The notes: generated by a model from the letters alone, not told the origin. Counted from the stretch's first letter, positions 1 to 9,354 are shown. The stretch: 64,000 nucleotides of DNA from Leucobacter komagatae (GCF_006716085.1 NZ_VFON01000001.1:1550001-1614000), one strand, 5' to 3'. Numbers and translations are program-made.

Positions 1-380
1 AGCACGCCGGCTACGCCGCCGCGGAGGCCGAGTTCTACAGGCGCCACTTTTGCAACATCGAGCCGTGGCCCACGCCGATCCAGGAGTCAGACGCCGGCCA
101 GAACGCGCTGGCCTACAACGCCATGTGGGGGCCGAACGAGTTCACCCAGACCGGCAACCTTCGCGACGAAGACCGCTCCGGCGTCGTGCGCGACCTCACC
201 ATCCCGAACCTGTGGCTGACGGGGGCCGACGACGAGGCCCGCCCCGAAACCATCCGTGCGTTCGCTGCGCTGAATAGCCACAGCTCAGTGCACGTGTTCC
301 CCGGGGGGACTCACTCGGTGCACCTTGAGCAGCCAGGCCCCTATCTCGCAGAGCTCAGAGCCTTTCTGCGCAACAACTAA
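1..380 (+). CDS. Alpha/beta hydrolase, proline iminopeptidase-like (C-terminal part)
   Basis: The frame is open from the left edge, so the 5' end lies outside the window; about 125 C-terminal residues are visible. They show the last part of an alpha/beta-hydrolase fold: a strand followed by the acid residue in LTGADDEARPE, then the catalytic histidine in PGGTHSVHLEQP. The stretch YNAMWGPNEF before it resembles the cap-to-core transition of S33 proline iminopeptidases. The nucleophilic serine is not visible, so esterase or other hydrolase activity cannot be excluded. A permease follows after 26 bp on the same strand, so release and uptake of small amino compounds may be coupled; that link is inferred. 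Confidence 0.75.
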   Translation, partial: HAGYAAAEAEFYRRHFCNIEPWPTPIQESDAGQNALAYNAMWGPNEFTQTGNLRDEDRSGVVRDLTIPNLWLTGADDEARPETIRAFAALNSHSSVHVFPGGTHSVHLEQPGPYLAELRAFLRNN

Positions 381-406
381 CCACCCCTCACAGAAAGCAC
401 ACTGCA

Positions 407-1783
407 ATGACGCACGCCTCCCCCGCTGACGCCCCCGAGGGCGCCACCTCGCTCGAGGACCTCGGCTACGCCCAAGAGCTCAGGCGGTCGATGTCGCTGC
501 TCGACGTCGTCGTCTACGGTCTCATCTACATGGTGCCGATGGCGCCGCTCGCCGTCTTCGGCATCATCTACAACTTCTCGGGCGGCATGCCCGCCCTCGT
601 CTACCTGGTCGCCGCCTTCGCGATGCTGTTCAGCGCGCTCAGCTACAAGGAGATGGCGAAGCGCTTCCCGGTCGCCGGGTCGGTGTACTCGTACGTTCGT
701 CTCGGTATCAACCGGTTCTTCGGGTTCATCGCTGGCTGGGCGATCCTGCTCGACTATCTGCTTCTGCCTGCGCTACTCTCGGTGTTCGCGGCGGCCGCGA
801 TGGTGACCGTCGTGCCGGGCGTACCCGAGTTCGTCTGGATTATCGTGTTCGTCGTGCTCGCTGCGGCAATCAACCTGCGCGGCATCACGCTCACGGCGGG
901 CATAAACAAGATCTTCCTGGCGATCCAGGTTGTCGTCCTCGCGATCTTCGTCGTCGGGGCGCTCGTCGCCGTCGCCGAGGGGCGCGCGGAGTTCTCACTG
1001 GCGCCGATCTTCCAGGCGCAGGAGTTCTCATGGGCGATCGTGTTCGGGGCCATCCCGATCGCAGCCTTGAGCTTCATCGGTTTTGACGCGATCTCAACGC
1101 TGAACGAGGAGGCGAAGGGCGGGGGCGCAACGGTCTCTCGCGCAACGATCATCGTGCTCATCGCGGTGACGTTCCTGTTCGTCGTGCAGGTCTACCTGGC
1201 CGCCCTGTTCGTCCCAACCGGCACGACGTTTGCGTCGGGTGGCGCGACGAACAACGCGTTCTACAACATCGCCGGCGAGATCATCGGGCCGTGGTTCAAG
1301 ATCCTTATCACCCTCACCTCGGCCCTCATCGCGATCTTCGCCAACTCGATCGCCTCGCAGGCGACCTCGAGCCGCCTGGTCTTCAGCATGGCCCGCGACG
1401 GCCAGTTGCCTCGCGTCTTCGCGCGCGTGAGTGATCGCCAGGTTCCACGCAACGCGATGCTGCTCATCGCTGGGCTCTCGCTCGTTGTCGGCATTCTTGG
1501 CACGACCGAACAAGAGCTCCTCACGACGCTCGTCACGTTCGGCGCGCTCACCGCGTACATCCTGCTCAACATCGCCGTCATCGTCCACTTCGGCCTCAGA
1601 GCCGCGGGCCGCAACGTCTTTCTCCACTGGGTCTCCCCGATCATCGGCACCGCCGTACTCGGGTACGCGCTCTGGAACGCGAATGTGAACGCGCAGCTCA
1701 TCGGTCTCGGCTGGCTCGGGCTTGGGGCGCTGCTCGCGGGCTACTGGGCGTTGCGCGCAAGACGCGAGCGCGCGGCAGCCTAG
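407..1783 (+). CDS. APC-family amino acid/polyamine permease
   Basis: This is a 458-residue integral membrane protein of the amino acid-polyamine-organocation superfamily. The N-terminal part (MSLLDVVVYGLIYMVPMAPL, then FGIIYNFSGGMPALVYLVA) matches the first helices of putrescine/amino-acid importers such as PuuP. A GFDAISTLNEEAKGG motif after the sixth helix is typical of APC proteins. About twelve hydrophobic segments are seen. The start has a purine-rich GAAAG just upstream. It probably imports an amino acid or polyamine by cation symport; the substrate cannot be read from the sequence. It is co-directional with the hydrolase 26 bp upstream and ends before a strong hairpin terminator. Confidence 0.85.
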   Translation: MTHASPADAPEGATSLEDLGYAQELRRSMSLLDVVVYGLIYMVPMAPLAVFGIIYNFSGGMPALVYLVAAFAMLFSALSYKEMAKRFPVAGSVYSYVRLGINRFFGFIAGWAILLDYLLLPALLSVFAAAAMVTVVPGVPEFVWIIVFVVLAAAINLRGITLTAGINKIFLAIQVVVLAIFVVGALVAVAEGRAEFSLAPIFQAQEFSWAIVFGAIPIAALSFIGFDAISTLNEEAKGGGATVSRATIIVLIAVTFLFVVQVYLAALFVPTGTTFASGGATNNAFYNIAGEIIGPWFKILITLTSALIAIFANSIASQATSSRLVFSMARDGQLPRVFARVSDRQVPRNAMLLIAGLSLVVGILGTTEQELLTTLVTFGALTAYILLNIAVIVHFGLRAAGRNVFLHWVSPIIGTAVLGYALWNANVNAQLIGLGWLGLGALLAGYWALRARRERAAA

Positions 1784-1822
1784 CCGCCTCACGCGGGGCC
1801 TCTCCGGCACCGTGTTGCAGTG

Positions 1823-1866
1823 CGAGAGGGGCGGTGGGGATCGCTTGATCCCCACCGCCCCTCTCG
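1823..1866. terminator. Bidirectional hairpin terminator
   Basis: A perfect 19-20 bp stem (left arm 1823-1842, right arm 1847-1866) closes on a 4-nt loop, GCTT. It lies between the convergent permease (ends 1783) and metallophosphoesterase (ends 1877). There is no T-tract on either side, which is common for actinobacterial terminators. Confidence 0.85.
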
Positions 1867-1876
1867 TGTGCGCGGC

Positions 1877-4800
1877 CTAGTGGCGGCGCAGGCGGGCTCG
1901 CAGCGCGAGCACGATGCCGGCCACGACCGTGAGCGCCGAGGCAAGGCCGGTCAGCGCCCAGACCGCCGCGGAAGTACCGCCGGTCGCGGCGATGTCCGCG
2001 CGGGTGCCTACACCCGTGCTGCCTGAGCTATCGTCGCCTGAGCCGGTTCCGGAGCCCGGGCCGCCATTGCCGCCATCACCGGGACCGCCGGGGCCACCAT
2101 CACCGGGCCCGCCGTCAACGACCTTCGCGAACTCGATGTCGACGCTCACGCGCCCCTGCACGTTTCGCAGCACGAGCTCCGTGCCCTCGACTGCGAAGCC
2201 CTCGGCTCCCTCCACGGCGACTACCGCGTCGACCGCTGTGTATCCGGGGGCGGGCTCGAGCGCGAGCCGCAGCTCACCCCCGAGATCCGCGACGCCCTCG
2301 GCCGGCGTCACCGCGCCGTTCGTCGCGCGGGCGGCATAGGTGAACCGCACCGGCTGATCCTCAACCGCGGCGACCGCCGCGCGCAGTGAGTCATAGCTCG
2401 CGCGCAGGTCGGCTTCGGTCGGCGCCGCCGCTCCGAGCGCCGCGCGCGCCCGCTCGACGGCTGCGGTGAGCGCTTCCGTGAGCGCCTCGTCGAACACGCG
2501 GCCGTTTGCGGCCGCGCTCTCGTTGGCGGTGAGTAGCTCGTCCGAGTACTCGACGGCCCGTGTGAGCGCATCAGTCTCAGCCCCCGTGTCGTCGGCGCCG
2601 TGCAAGGCCGCGATCTCGTCAGCGGTGAGCGCGGAGTCCCACATCTTCAGGTCGTCCATGTCGAGGCCGACGCCGTAGCTCTTGCCCCCGTCGACGCCGA
2701 TGAGCATATTCAGGCCGCTCGTGAGGCTTCCGACCGACTCGATGCTCGCCTCTTTCACGAGCTGGCCGTCCATGTAGGTGCTCGCCGTGTTGCGCTCACG
2801 GTCGACGGTAAACGCCATGTGGTGCCACGAGTTCTTGTAGTTCGTGACGTCACCCGTTGCGTAGACGCCGTTCTTGTCATCGCCGAGGGTGAACTCGAGC
2901 TTGCCGGTGTCTCCGCCCTGCGGTGCCACGTTGAGGCCCGAGCGGTAGTAGTTGCTCCAGTTCTTGTTGCTGATGATGGCGCCGTAGCCGCCGACGTTCG
3001 TGACCTTCGTCCAGAAAGTCATCGTGAGGTCTTTGTCGGTGCCGAGGTCGAACTCGGGTCTTGAGCCGAGGTCGACGTAGCTGCCTGCCCCGGCCCCGAT
3101 ACGCACTGCCTGCCCCGCGGCGCCGTTTCGGTCGGCCGGAACATAGCTCACTGACCCAACCGGTGCCGCCTTCGGTGCCACCTTTGCGGCAGTGCCCGCA
3201 TCGCTCAGGTCGCCCTCAAACGCGAGGTTCAAGAACTCGCCGCCGGGGGCCTCGGCCCCGGCTTCAGGGAAGTCAGGGAACACGAGCGTACCCGCCGTGC
3301 GGAACGTGCCCGCGAGCGCCTCAGACTTGTTCTGGAAGTCGTCGAACGCGAACACGTTTACCGTGTACGTCTTCGCGGCGTCGAGCCCGCCGATATCGAA
3401 GCCCATCGTGTTCGGGCTCATGTAGAAGCGTGAGTAGGCCTTGAAGCTCCCGGTGAACGCTTTCGACTTCTTCGCGCCGAAGTCGGGCACCTGGTTCGCA
3501 GTGAACGCGACGGGGTTGCCAGCCTGGTCGGCGATCTGCACCTCGTAGTAGTTGACGAGCTCGTCGTCCTTCGCCTGCTCGAACCCGATCGTCGCTGACG
3601 TCTCGGTCACGTCGCGCGCGGTCACAGCCGCGCTGTCCCACCACGGCGCAATCTTGCTGCGCTTGTCGCTCGTGTAGGTGAAGCCGGCCTTGCCCTTCGT
3701 AGTGTCGACGACCCACGGCATGCCGAGCCAGCGCTTGTGGGTGACATCGAAGCGGCGAATCACGGTGCTGCCGTCTTCGAGCACCGTCACGAAGTTGGCG
3801 CTCTTCTGTGGCACACCCTTTGCTGCGTCGCCCTGGTTGCCGTCGAAGTAGCCGCCGCCGATGAAGTCCCCCGGCACATCCTGGTAGATGTAGTTCATCG
3901 AGGCGTTCTCGTAGACCGTGAAGTCTTTCTGGTAGATGCTCGTCTCGGGGTTCGACGAGAAGTGGGTGTGGGCCGAGCCGAGCACGGCCTGCGGGTAGTC
4001 GGCGAGGATGCGCTGCAGCTCGGGGCCGGCCATGTCGTAGTCGCCGTGGAACGGGCCGCCGAGCGAGGTGCCAGCGTAGCCGCTGTGGATCGACACGAAG
4101 ATCGGCTTCTTCGGGTCGTAGTCGGGCTTCGCTGCGATGCCCGCGAGCGTCTGCTTCAGGTACTCCTGGTAGCCAGTGCGCTGGCCGGTGTACCCAAACG
4201 TGTGCTTACCGTTGTAGTCAAGCCCGATGAAGTCGATGCCCTCAACCGTCGTGTGGAAGTTGCTGACGTAGTCGCTCTCAGCCCGCGGGTAGAACCACTC
4301 CGGGGCGTTATCGCCGGCGCGCTCGGCGCGCGCGTCGTCAAACGTCTTCCCCATGAGGTCTGCAATGTCGTGGTTGCCCTGAGTGAGCAGCACGTTGGCG
4401 TCGGGGAAGCTCTCGCGCATCACCCGCTCGACGGCACGGTACCAGCCGGCGACCTTCTCGGAGTCGCCGCGCAGGTGCGCGGAGTACTCGGGGTCGTTTG
4501 CGCCCACTACGTCACCGTTGTCGACGACGACTTTGGGGGTGAACCCCTTCGCCGTCGCCCAGTCAGTGATGCTCTTGAAGTGGGGCTGGATGCCCTCGTA
4601 CGCGACCTGCTCAGAGGTCTTCTCGGCTGTGGCGGTGCCGCCGAGCTCGGTGTCAGACATCGTGATGAACTCGAGCGTTGCCGCCGCCCCGTTGTAGGCG
4701 TCGTTCGCAGCGTCGATTCGGGCCTGAGTCATCGCCTCGGCTGGCGCTCCCGCGGTCGCTGCGGTCGGCACCGCCTGCGGCACCGCCTGGGCGGGGAGTG

Positions 4801-4927
4801 TTGGGGCGAGGAGCGCCACTGCGGTCATCGCCGCGATGGCGCTTCCGAGCAGCGCCGTGCGCGGCGCCTTGCGCTGCGCACGTGTGAGGCACGCGGGCAC
4901 ACTCGGTGTGCGTTCGGAGTTGAACAT
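1877..4927 (-). CDS. Secreted wall-anchored metallophosphoesterase with LamG-like domain
   Basis: The 1016-residue protein starts at the ATG at 4927, which has GAAAGGAA upstream. It has a signal peptide (hydrophobic core about residues 25-48) and a calcineurin-like phosphoesterase domain (about 85-440). Metal-ligand motifs are SDTELGG (the usual DxH site has Glu), NGDVVG (about 138), GNHD (about 184), VSIHSGY and GSAHTHF (in place of GHxH). A fibronectin-like region and a concanavalin/LamG-type domain follow (DLTMTFWTKV, WHHMAFTVD), then a helical FIVAR-like segment. A Gly/Pro/Asp-rich spacer leads to IAATGG, a hydrophobic helix and an Arg-rich tail, which is a sortase-like anchor. It should hydrolyse phosphoesters at the cell surface. 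It lies 107 bp downstream of the PhnE-like permease on the same strand, suggesting a role in phosphorus acquisition. Confidence 0.85.
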   Translation of the reverse strand: MFNSERTPSVPACLTRAQRKAPRTALLGSAIAAMTAVALLAPTLPAQAVPQAVPTAATAGAPAEAMTQARIDAANDAYNGAAATLEFITMSDTELGGTATAEKTSEQVAYEGIQPHFKSITDWATAKGFTPKVVVDNGDVVGANDPEYSAHLRGDSEKVAGWYRAVERVMRESFPDANVLLTQGNHDIADLMGKTFDDARAERAGDNAPEWFYPRAESDYVSNFHTTVEGIDFIGLDYNGKHTFGYTGQRTGYQEYLKQTLAGIAAKPDYDPKKPIFVSIHSGYAGTSLGGPFHGDYDMAGPELQRILADYPQAVLGSAHTHFSSNPETSIYQKDFTVYENASMNYIYQDVPGDFIGGGYFDGNQGDAAKGVPQKSANFVTVLEDGSTVIRRFDVTHKRWLGMPWVVDTTKGKAGFTYTSDKRSKIAPWWDSAAVTARDVTETSATIGFEQAKDDELVNYYEVQIADQAGNPVAFTANQVPDFGAKKSKAFTGSFKAYSRFYMSPNTMGFDIGGLDAAKTYTVNVFAFDDFQNKSEALAGTFRTAGTLVFPDFPEAGAEAPGGEFLNLAFEGDLSDAGTAAKVAPKAAPVGSVSYVPADRNGAAGQAVRIGAGAGSYVDLGSRPEFDLGTDKDLTMTFWTKVTNVGGYGAIISNKNWSNYYRSGLNVAPQGGDTGKLEFTLGDDKNGVYATGDVTNYKNSWHHMAFTVDRERNTASTYMDGQLVKEASIESVGSLTSGLNMLIGVDGGKSYGVGLDMDDLKMWDSALTADEIAALHGADDTGAETDALTRAVEYSDELLTANESAAANGRVFDEALTEALTAAVERARAALGAAAPTEADLRASYDSLRAAVAAVEDQPVRFTYAARATNGAVTPAEGVADLGGELRLALEPAPGYTAVDAVVAVEGAEGFAVEGTELVLRNVQGRVSVDIEFAKVVDGGPGDGGPGGPGDGGNGGPGSGTGSGDDSSGSTGVGTRADIAATGGTSAAVWALTGLASALTVVAGIVLALRARLRRH

Positions 4928-5034
4928 GGGGGTTCCTTTCAGGGGTGTGGCGGGCAGGGGGCGGCCCACCACCGGGGAGGGTGATGCGGGAAAAGCAGAG
5001 AGTGGGTCTGAAGCGCCCTCGATGGGCGACTGGG

Positions 5035-6771
5035 CTAGGCGATGAGCCGCCTGATCCAGGAGGCGAGACCCTCAACCGCGAACACGATCACGAGCACGCA
5101 GAGCAGCAGGGCGAGGAGTTCGTGCTGGTTGATGCGCGCGGCACTCGACAGCATGTAGCCGATGCCGCCGCCGCCGACGATGCCGAGCACCGTCGCTGAG
5201 CGGATGTTGGTGTCGAGCAGGTAGAGCGTGTGCCCGACGAGCGCGGGTGTCGCCTGCGGAAACGTCGCCGCGGAAAAGACCTGCGTGCGCGTCGCGCCGA
5301 CTGCCTTGAGGGCACCCTCGGGGCCCCTGTCGACCTCCTCGATCGAGTCCGCGAACAGCTTGCCGAGCAGACCGACACCGCCGATGGCGAGCGCGAGTAC
5401 GGCGGCGCCGGGGCCGAGGCCGGTGAGAATGATGAAGAAGAGCGCGAGCAGCAGCTCCGGGAGCCCGCGGATCACGACGAGCACGAACCGTGAGGCGCCG
5501 CGCACCGCGGGATTCGGGGCGACGTTTCGCGCAGAAAACACGCCAAGGATCAGGGACCCGGCGAGCGCGAGGAGTGTCGCCGCGAAGGCGATCTGCACGG
5601 TCTCCGTGAGCGCGACCGCCGTCGCTTCCCACTTCTCGGGCGGCAGCGCCGGCGGCCAGAGCCGCGCCGCGGCGATGCCGAGATTCTTCCAGAAGTTCGC
5701 GAAGCTACTCTCCTGGGTCGCCGCAAGCGCGATCGAGACGCCGATGAGGGTCGCGGTGCCCCAGACGAGCGCCGAAGATTTCAGTCGGTCCGCTGTCCAC
5801 GGCACCCGACCGGCACCCGCCGCGCGGCCAAGCGAGCGACCTTTCGCCGCAGACTTCCCGGAGGGGCCAGCGTCTTGCCCTGCACCTGCCTCGGCGCCGG
5901 GCAGCGCGCGCACGAAACGGTGCGCGAGCGTGCGGCGCGCGACGGGCGCGCCAAGCAGGAAACGGCGGATGAGCGCCGAGACGATCTCGAAGGCGACGCA
6001 GAGCACGAAGATGATGATTGCGAACGGCAGCGCCTCGCGATAGTTCAGGGTCTGCATCGCGATGCTGAGTTGCTGGCCGAGCCCCGCGACGCCGACGAAC
6101 CCGAGGATCACGGACACCCGGAGGTTGATGTCTGCGCGGTGCAGCACGATCGCGATGAAGGCCGGGAGTACCTGCGGCCAAACCGCTCCCCAGAACTCCT
6201 GCGATTTCGTGGCCCCCGCCGCGCGCAGCGCAAGCCGGGGCCCGTCGGGTACCTGCTCGATCGCGTCGGCGGTGAGTTTGCTAATCATGCCGACCGAGTG
6301 GATCCCGAGCGCGAGGACGCCCGCGAGCGCGCCCTGGCCAATCACCATCGCAAAGATCATCGCCATGATTGCGTCGGGAGCCGCGCGGGTGGCAACCCCG
6401 AGGAACCTCCCGAGCGCGCCGCCCCAGCGGGTCGGCGTCGTATTGCGCGCCGCGAGGTACGCGACCGGGATCGAGATGATCGCTGCCATCGCTGTGCCGC
6501 AGAACACGATGGCGAGTGTGAGCGCCGAAAGCCAGAGGATCTCGGGGATGGAAGGCCACACGAACGGTACCGCCCGTGCGAGGAAGCTGCCCGCGTAGTC
6601 GACGCCTCGGGCGATCTGCTGCCACGACAGCCCAACGCCAGACAGCGACCACAGCCCGACCGCGAGGAGGGCGAGGAGCAGGGCCCCGGCGGTGAGCGCG
6701 TTCCGCGATGGGAGCGGGAGCTTCGCGCCCGTCCGAGCGGCCGGGCGGACGGGGGTGATGATCGCGGTCAC
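5035..6771 (-). CDS. phnE: PhnE-type ABC permease, two fused permease domains
   Basis: The 578-residue protein contains two complete PhnE-like permease units in one chain; ordinary PhnE proteins are about 260-280 residues. Unit 1 (about 30-275) has the cytoplasmic EAA-type loop EQVPDGPRLALRAAGATK. Unit 2 (about 330-578) has EEVDRGPEGALKAVGATR, followed by the matching DTNIRSATVLGIVGGGG, which parallels DINLRVSVILGFVGVAG in unit 1. A hydrophilic linker (about 285-325) separates them. The GTG start overlaps the phnC stop codon (GTGA), so translation is coupled. It forms the channel of a phosphonate or organophosphate importer with PhnC and PhnD. The substrate is inferred from family only. Confidence 0.9.
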   Translation of the reverse strand: MTAIITPVRPAARTGAKLPLPSRNALTAGALLLALLAVGLWSLSGVGLSWQQIARGVDYAGSFLARAVPFVWPSIPEILWLSALTLAIVFCGTAMAAIISIPVAYLAARNTTPTRWGGALGRFLGVATRAAPDAIMAMIFAMVIGQGALAGVLALGIHSVGMISKLTADAIEQVPDGPRLALRAAGATKSQEFWGAVWPQVLPAFIAIVLHRADINLRVSVILGFVGVAGLGQQLSIAMQTLNYREALPFAIIIFVLCVAFEIVSALIRRFLLGAPVARRTLAHRFVRALPGAEAGAGQDAGPSGKSAAKGRSLGRAAGAGRVPWTADRLKSSALVWGTATLIGVSIALAATQESSFANFWKNLGIAAARLWPPALPPEKWEATAVALTETVQIAFAATLLALAGSLILGVFSARNVAPNPAVRGASRFVLVVIRGLPELLLALFFIILTGLGPGAAVLALAIGGVGLLGKLFADSIEEVDRGPEGALKAVGATRTQVFSAATFPQATPALVGHTLYLLDTNIRSATVLGIVGGGGIGYMLSSAARINQHELLALLLCVLVIVFAVEGLASWIRRLIA

Positions 6772-7592
6772 GCCGCCGCCCCGCTGAGCTCGGGCTGGGG
6801 AGCGCGCTGGGTCTCCCCGGTGCTGTCGGCGCGCTTTCCGGCGGCACCGCGCTTGTAGATCGCCATGACCGACGCCTCGTCGAGGTCACGCGCTGGGGCG
6901 TCGAGCACGACCCTTCCAGCCTGAAGCCCGACGATACGGCTCCCCCACGCGAGCGCGAGGTCGACCTGGTGCAGACTGCACACGACCGTGAGGTGCCGCC
7001 GCTCGGCGAGCTCCTGAATGAGCGCCATGATCTGCTGTGACGATTCGGGGTCGAGCGAGGCGACCGGCTCGTCAGCGAGCAAGATCTCGGGCTCCTGCAT
7101 GAGGGCGCGGGCGATCGCGACGCGCTGCTGCTGCCCGCCCGAGAGCGTGTCGGCGCGCTGGAACGCACGCTCCTCGAGCCCGACCTCGGCGAGCAGTTCG
7201 GCGGCTCGGATGCGGAGCGCTTTGGGGTAGGCGAGCAGCCCGAGGCGCGGGCCGCGCAACTCCGAGAGCGCCCCCGTGAGCACGTTCTCGAGCACCGTTC
7301 TCGGCCCGACGAGCTCGAACTGCTGGAAGACGAAGCCGATCCTGCTGCGCAGCTGCCTGAGCGAGCGCCCGCGGGCGGCGTCGACGTGCACGCCGAGCAC
7401 TGAAACGCTCCCCGAGTCGGCCCGTTCGAGCCCGTTGAGGTGGCGGAGGAGCGTCGACTTCCCCGACCCCGAAAGGCCAAGAAGAACCGTCTGCTCCCCC
7501 GGAGCGATGTCGAGGGTGACGTCGTCGAGCGCGACGGTCGCGCCGTAGCGCTTCGTGAGGGTATCGAGCTGGATGGCGGCGGGATGATGCAT
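6768..7592 (-). CDS. phnC: PhnC-type ABC importer ATPase
   Basis: A 274-residue ABC ATPase with Walker [12 protein letters not shown], the signature [15 protein letters not shown] and Walker B ILLADEPVASLD, followed by the switch histidine in VCSLHQVDLAL. The Q-loop sits in FVFQQFELVGPRTVLENV, which resembles PhnC (NLVxRxxVLxNV). It powers the transporter made with PhnE and PhnD. The ATG start has GGAG about 10 nt upstream. The stop overlaps the phnE start. A hairpin sits in the 75-bp gap between phnD and phnC and may lower ATPase expression relative to the binding protein. Confidence 0.93.
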   Translation of the reverse strand: MHHPAAIQLDTLTKRYGATVALDDVTLDIAPGEQTVLLGLSGSGKSTLLRHLNGLERADSGSVSVLGVHVDAARGRSLRQLRSRIGFVFQQFELVGPRTVLENVLTGALSELRGPRLGLLAYPKALRIRAAELLAEVGLEERAFQRADTLSGGQQQRVAIARALMQEPEILLADEPVASLDPESSQQIMALIQELAERRHLTVVCSLHQVDLALAWGSRIVGLQAGRVVLDAPARDLDEASVMAIYKRGAAGKRADSTGETQRAPQPELSGAAA

Positions 7593-7630
7593 GAGGGTCA
7601 GACTCCAGGAGCTACGCGGCGGGGTGGGGC

Positions 7631-7658
7631 GGGGTTCGGCCGATGACGACCGAACCCC
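7631..7658 (-). terminator. Hairpin between phnD and phnC (attenuator candidate)
   Basis: GGGGTTCGG (7631-7639) and CCGAACCCC (7650-7658) form a 9-bp perfect stem with a 10-nt loop. In a polycistronic transcript it would protect or terminate RNA after the binding-protein gene. Confidence 0.5.
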
Positions 7659-7667
7659 GAGGGGGTG

Positions 7668-8609
7668 TTACGGCTGGCACTGCGCCGCGCCGGTCTGCTC
7701 ACAGACCTTGCGGACGCTGTCGTAGTACGAGTCCTCGACCGGGACGAGCTCGTAGAAGAACGCCTTGAACGCGTCGGTGACCGCGATGCCCTCGGCCTCG
7801 ATGTCTGCGAGCGTCAGGTTCTTCATGAGGTCCTGCAGCTCCGTCTGCGTGTCGGCGGGAAGCTTCTTCGACATCACGATTGGCGCGCCGGGCACGGTCA
7901 CGCGGTTGATGACCTCAAGGTCGCCCTCGGCGAACAGGCCATCGGCGATGCCCGTCGTCTCGACGACGGCGTCCTCGGCGAACCCGGCCTCGCACTCGAC
8001 GCCCTGCGCGGTCTTCTGCGCGGATGCGTCGTGCCCGCCCGCCATGACCGGCGTGATGTCCTTTTCAGGGTCGATGCCGGCCGCGAGCAGCTCGGCGCTC
8101 GGGTAGAGGTAACCCGAGGTCGAACCCGGGTCGACGAAGCACACTTTGTGGCCCTTCAGGTCGGCGATCGAGGCGATGTCTGAGCCCTTCGGCACGACGG
8201 TGAGCGACTCGTAGCCTGGCTCTTCGCCCTCCTTCGTGACGGTCACGCCGAGCGGCTCGAGCTCAGCACCGCCGTTCGTCGCCGCAACGTAGGTGAAGCC
8301 AGAGAAGCTACCGATATCGATGCGGCCCGCAATCGAGGCCTCGACGAGCGCTGCGTAGTCGGTCGACTGGATGAGCTCAACCTTCTTCCCGGTTTTTGCC
8401 GCGATGTAGTCGACGAGCGGCTGGAACGTGTTCTCGACTGACTGCTGGTCGGGGACCATGCCCATGACGAGCGTGTCAGCGTCTTTCGCGAACCCCTCGG
8501 ATGCGCTCGCGCCGTCGCCTGCGGGCCCTGCCGAGCAGGCGGCGAGGGTGCCCATGAGCGTGATGCCTGCGACGAGCGCGAGCCCGCGGGTGAGTGTGTT
8601 CTTCTTCAC
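7668..8609 (-). CDS. phnD: PhnD-type phosphonate/phosphate-ester binding lipoprotein
   Basis: The 313-residue protein has a lipoprotein signal peptide ending in TLAACSAG, so the mature form is lipid-anchored at Cys. It continues as a PhnD/SsuA-like periplasmic-binding fold: TLVMGMVPDQQSVENTFQPL near the N-terminus, then IGSFSGFTYV, and VCFVDPGSTSGYLYPSAEL, the anion-binding STSG segment typical of PhnD. The GTG start lies 10 bp after the HAD gene's stop, and its ribosome site GAAAGG overlaps that stop codon, so the two are probably translationally coupled. It delivers substrate to PhnE/PhnC. Whether it binds phosphonate, phosphite or another phosphate ester cannot be told. Confidence 0.92.
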   Translation of the reverse strand: MKKNTLTRGLALVAGITLMGTLAACSAGPAGDGASASEGFAKDADTLVMGMVPDQQSVENTFQPLVDYIAAKTGKKVELIQSTDYAALVEASIAGRIDIGSFSGFTYVAATNGGAELEPLGVTVTKEGEEPGYESLTVVPKGSDIASIADLKGHKVCFVDPGSTSGYLYPSAELLAAGIDPEKDITPVMAGGHDASAQKTAQGVECEAGFAEDAVVETTGIADGLFAEGDLEVINRVTVPGAPIVMSKKLPADTQTELQDLMKNLTLADIEAEGIAVTDAFKAFFYELVPVEDSYYDSVRKVCEQTGAAQCQP

Positions 8610-8619
8610 GGTGTGCCTT

Positions 8620-9354
8620 TCAAAGCGAGTGAGTGTGAATCGGTGTGAGTCGGATGGAAGCTGTGAGCGGCTGGCGCGGCGTGAGCGCGGCGATCCAGTC
8701 GGGAGTAACGCCCGCGAAGCTCGCGATCGTCACGTCGGCGAGGAGATCGATCTCGGGCCGCGGCTCCCCCACACGCACGACGGTGCAGCCGGCGGATCGT
8801 GCGGAGCGGATGCCGACCTCGGAATCCTCGAATGCGACGCAGTTCGCCGGCGCGACGCCGAGCGCTCGGGCAGCACGCGCGTACGGCTCGGGGTCGGGCT
8901 TTGTCTTCGGCACGTCGTCGGCGGTGACGACGGTGTCGAAGCTGCCGAGGCCAGCGAGGCTGTCAACCGCCGAGACCCAGGTTCGCGTCGAGCTCGTCAC
9001 GAGCCCGATCGGCGTCCCGGCGACCCGCAGCCGGTGCAGGGTCTCCTCAGCGCCGGCGAGCCAGCGCAGGCTTCCGGCGAAGGCAGCGATCGAACGCTCC
9101 TCAAGCAAGCGGGCCACCTCCGCGGGCGTGCCAGCGTGGCCGTACGTCTCGACCAGTCGGCGACCGGCGTCGTCAACGGCGACCCCTTCGAACGCCGCGA
9201 CGAGCTCTTCGGGGGCTTCCCCGGTGCTCGCGGTGAGCGCGGCCCGGATCGCCTCAAGCCAGCTCCGCTCGCTGTCAACGAGCGTGCCGTCAAGGTCGAA
9301 CAGCACGGCGCCGAGCGCGGTGCCCGAATGGGGTGAGGTTGGCTGCTGAATCAC
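8620..9354 (-). CDS. HAD-superfamily hydrolase, beta-phosphoglucomutase/phosphatase-like
   Basis: About 244 residues from a probable GTG start (begins VIQQPTSPHSG). The HAD motifs are complete: motif I VLFDLDGTLVDSE with the nucleophilic Asp, motif II LVTSSTR, motif III Lys in KTKPDPEPY, and motif IV AFEDSEVGIRSA. The helical cap between motifs I and II is of the C1 type, as in phosphoglycolate phosphatase, beta-phosphoglucomutase and phosphonatase. It is the first gene of the HAD-phnD-phnC-phnE run. It may release phosphate from the imported compound, but the lysine expected for phosphonatase Schiff-base chemistry is not evident. The start is the least certain part, because no clear ribosome site precedes it. 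Confidence 0.85.
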   Translation of the reverse strand: MIQQPTSPHSGTALGAVLFDLDGTLVDSERSWLEAIRAALTASTGEAPEELVAAFEGVAVDDAGRRLVETYGHAGTPAEVARLLEERSIAAFAGSLRWLAGAEETLHRLRVAGTPIGLVTSSTRTWVSAVDSLAGLGSFDTVVTADDVPKTKPDPEPYARAARALGVAPANCVAFEDSEVGIRSARSAGCTVVRVGEPRPEIDLLADVTIASFAGVTPDWIAALTPRQPLTASIRLTPIHTHSL

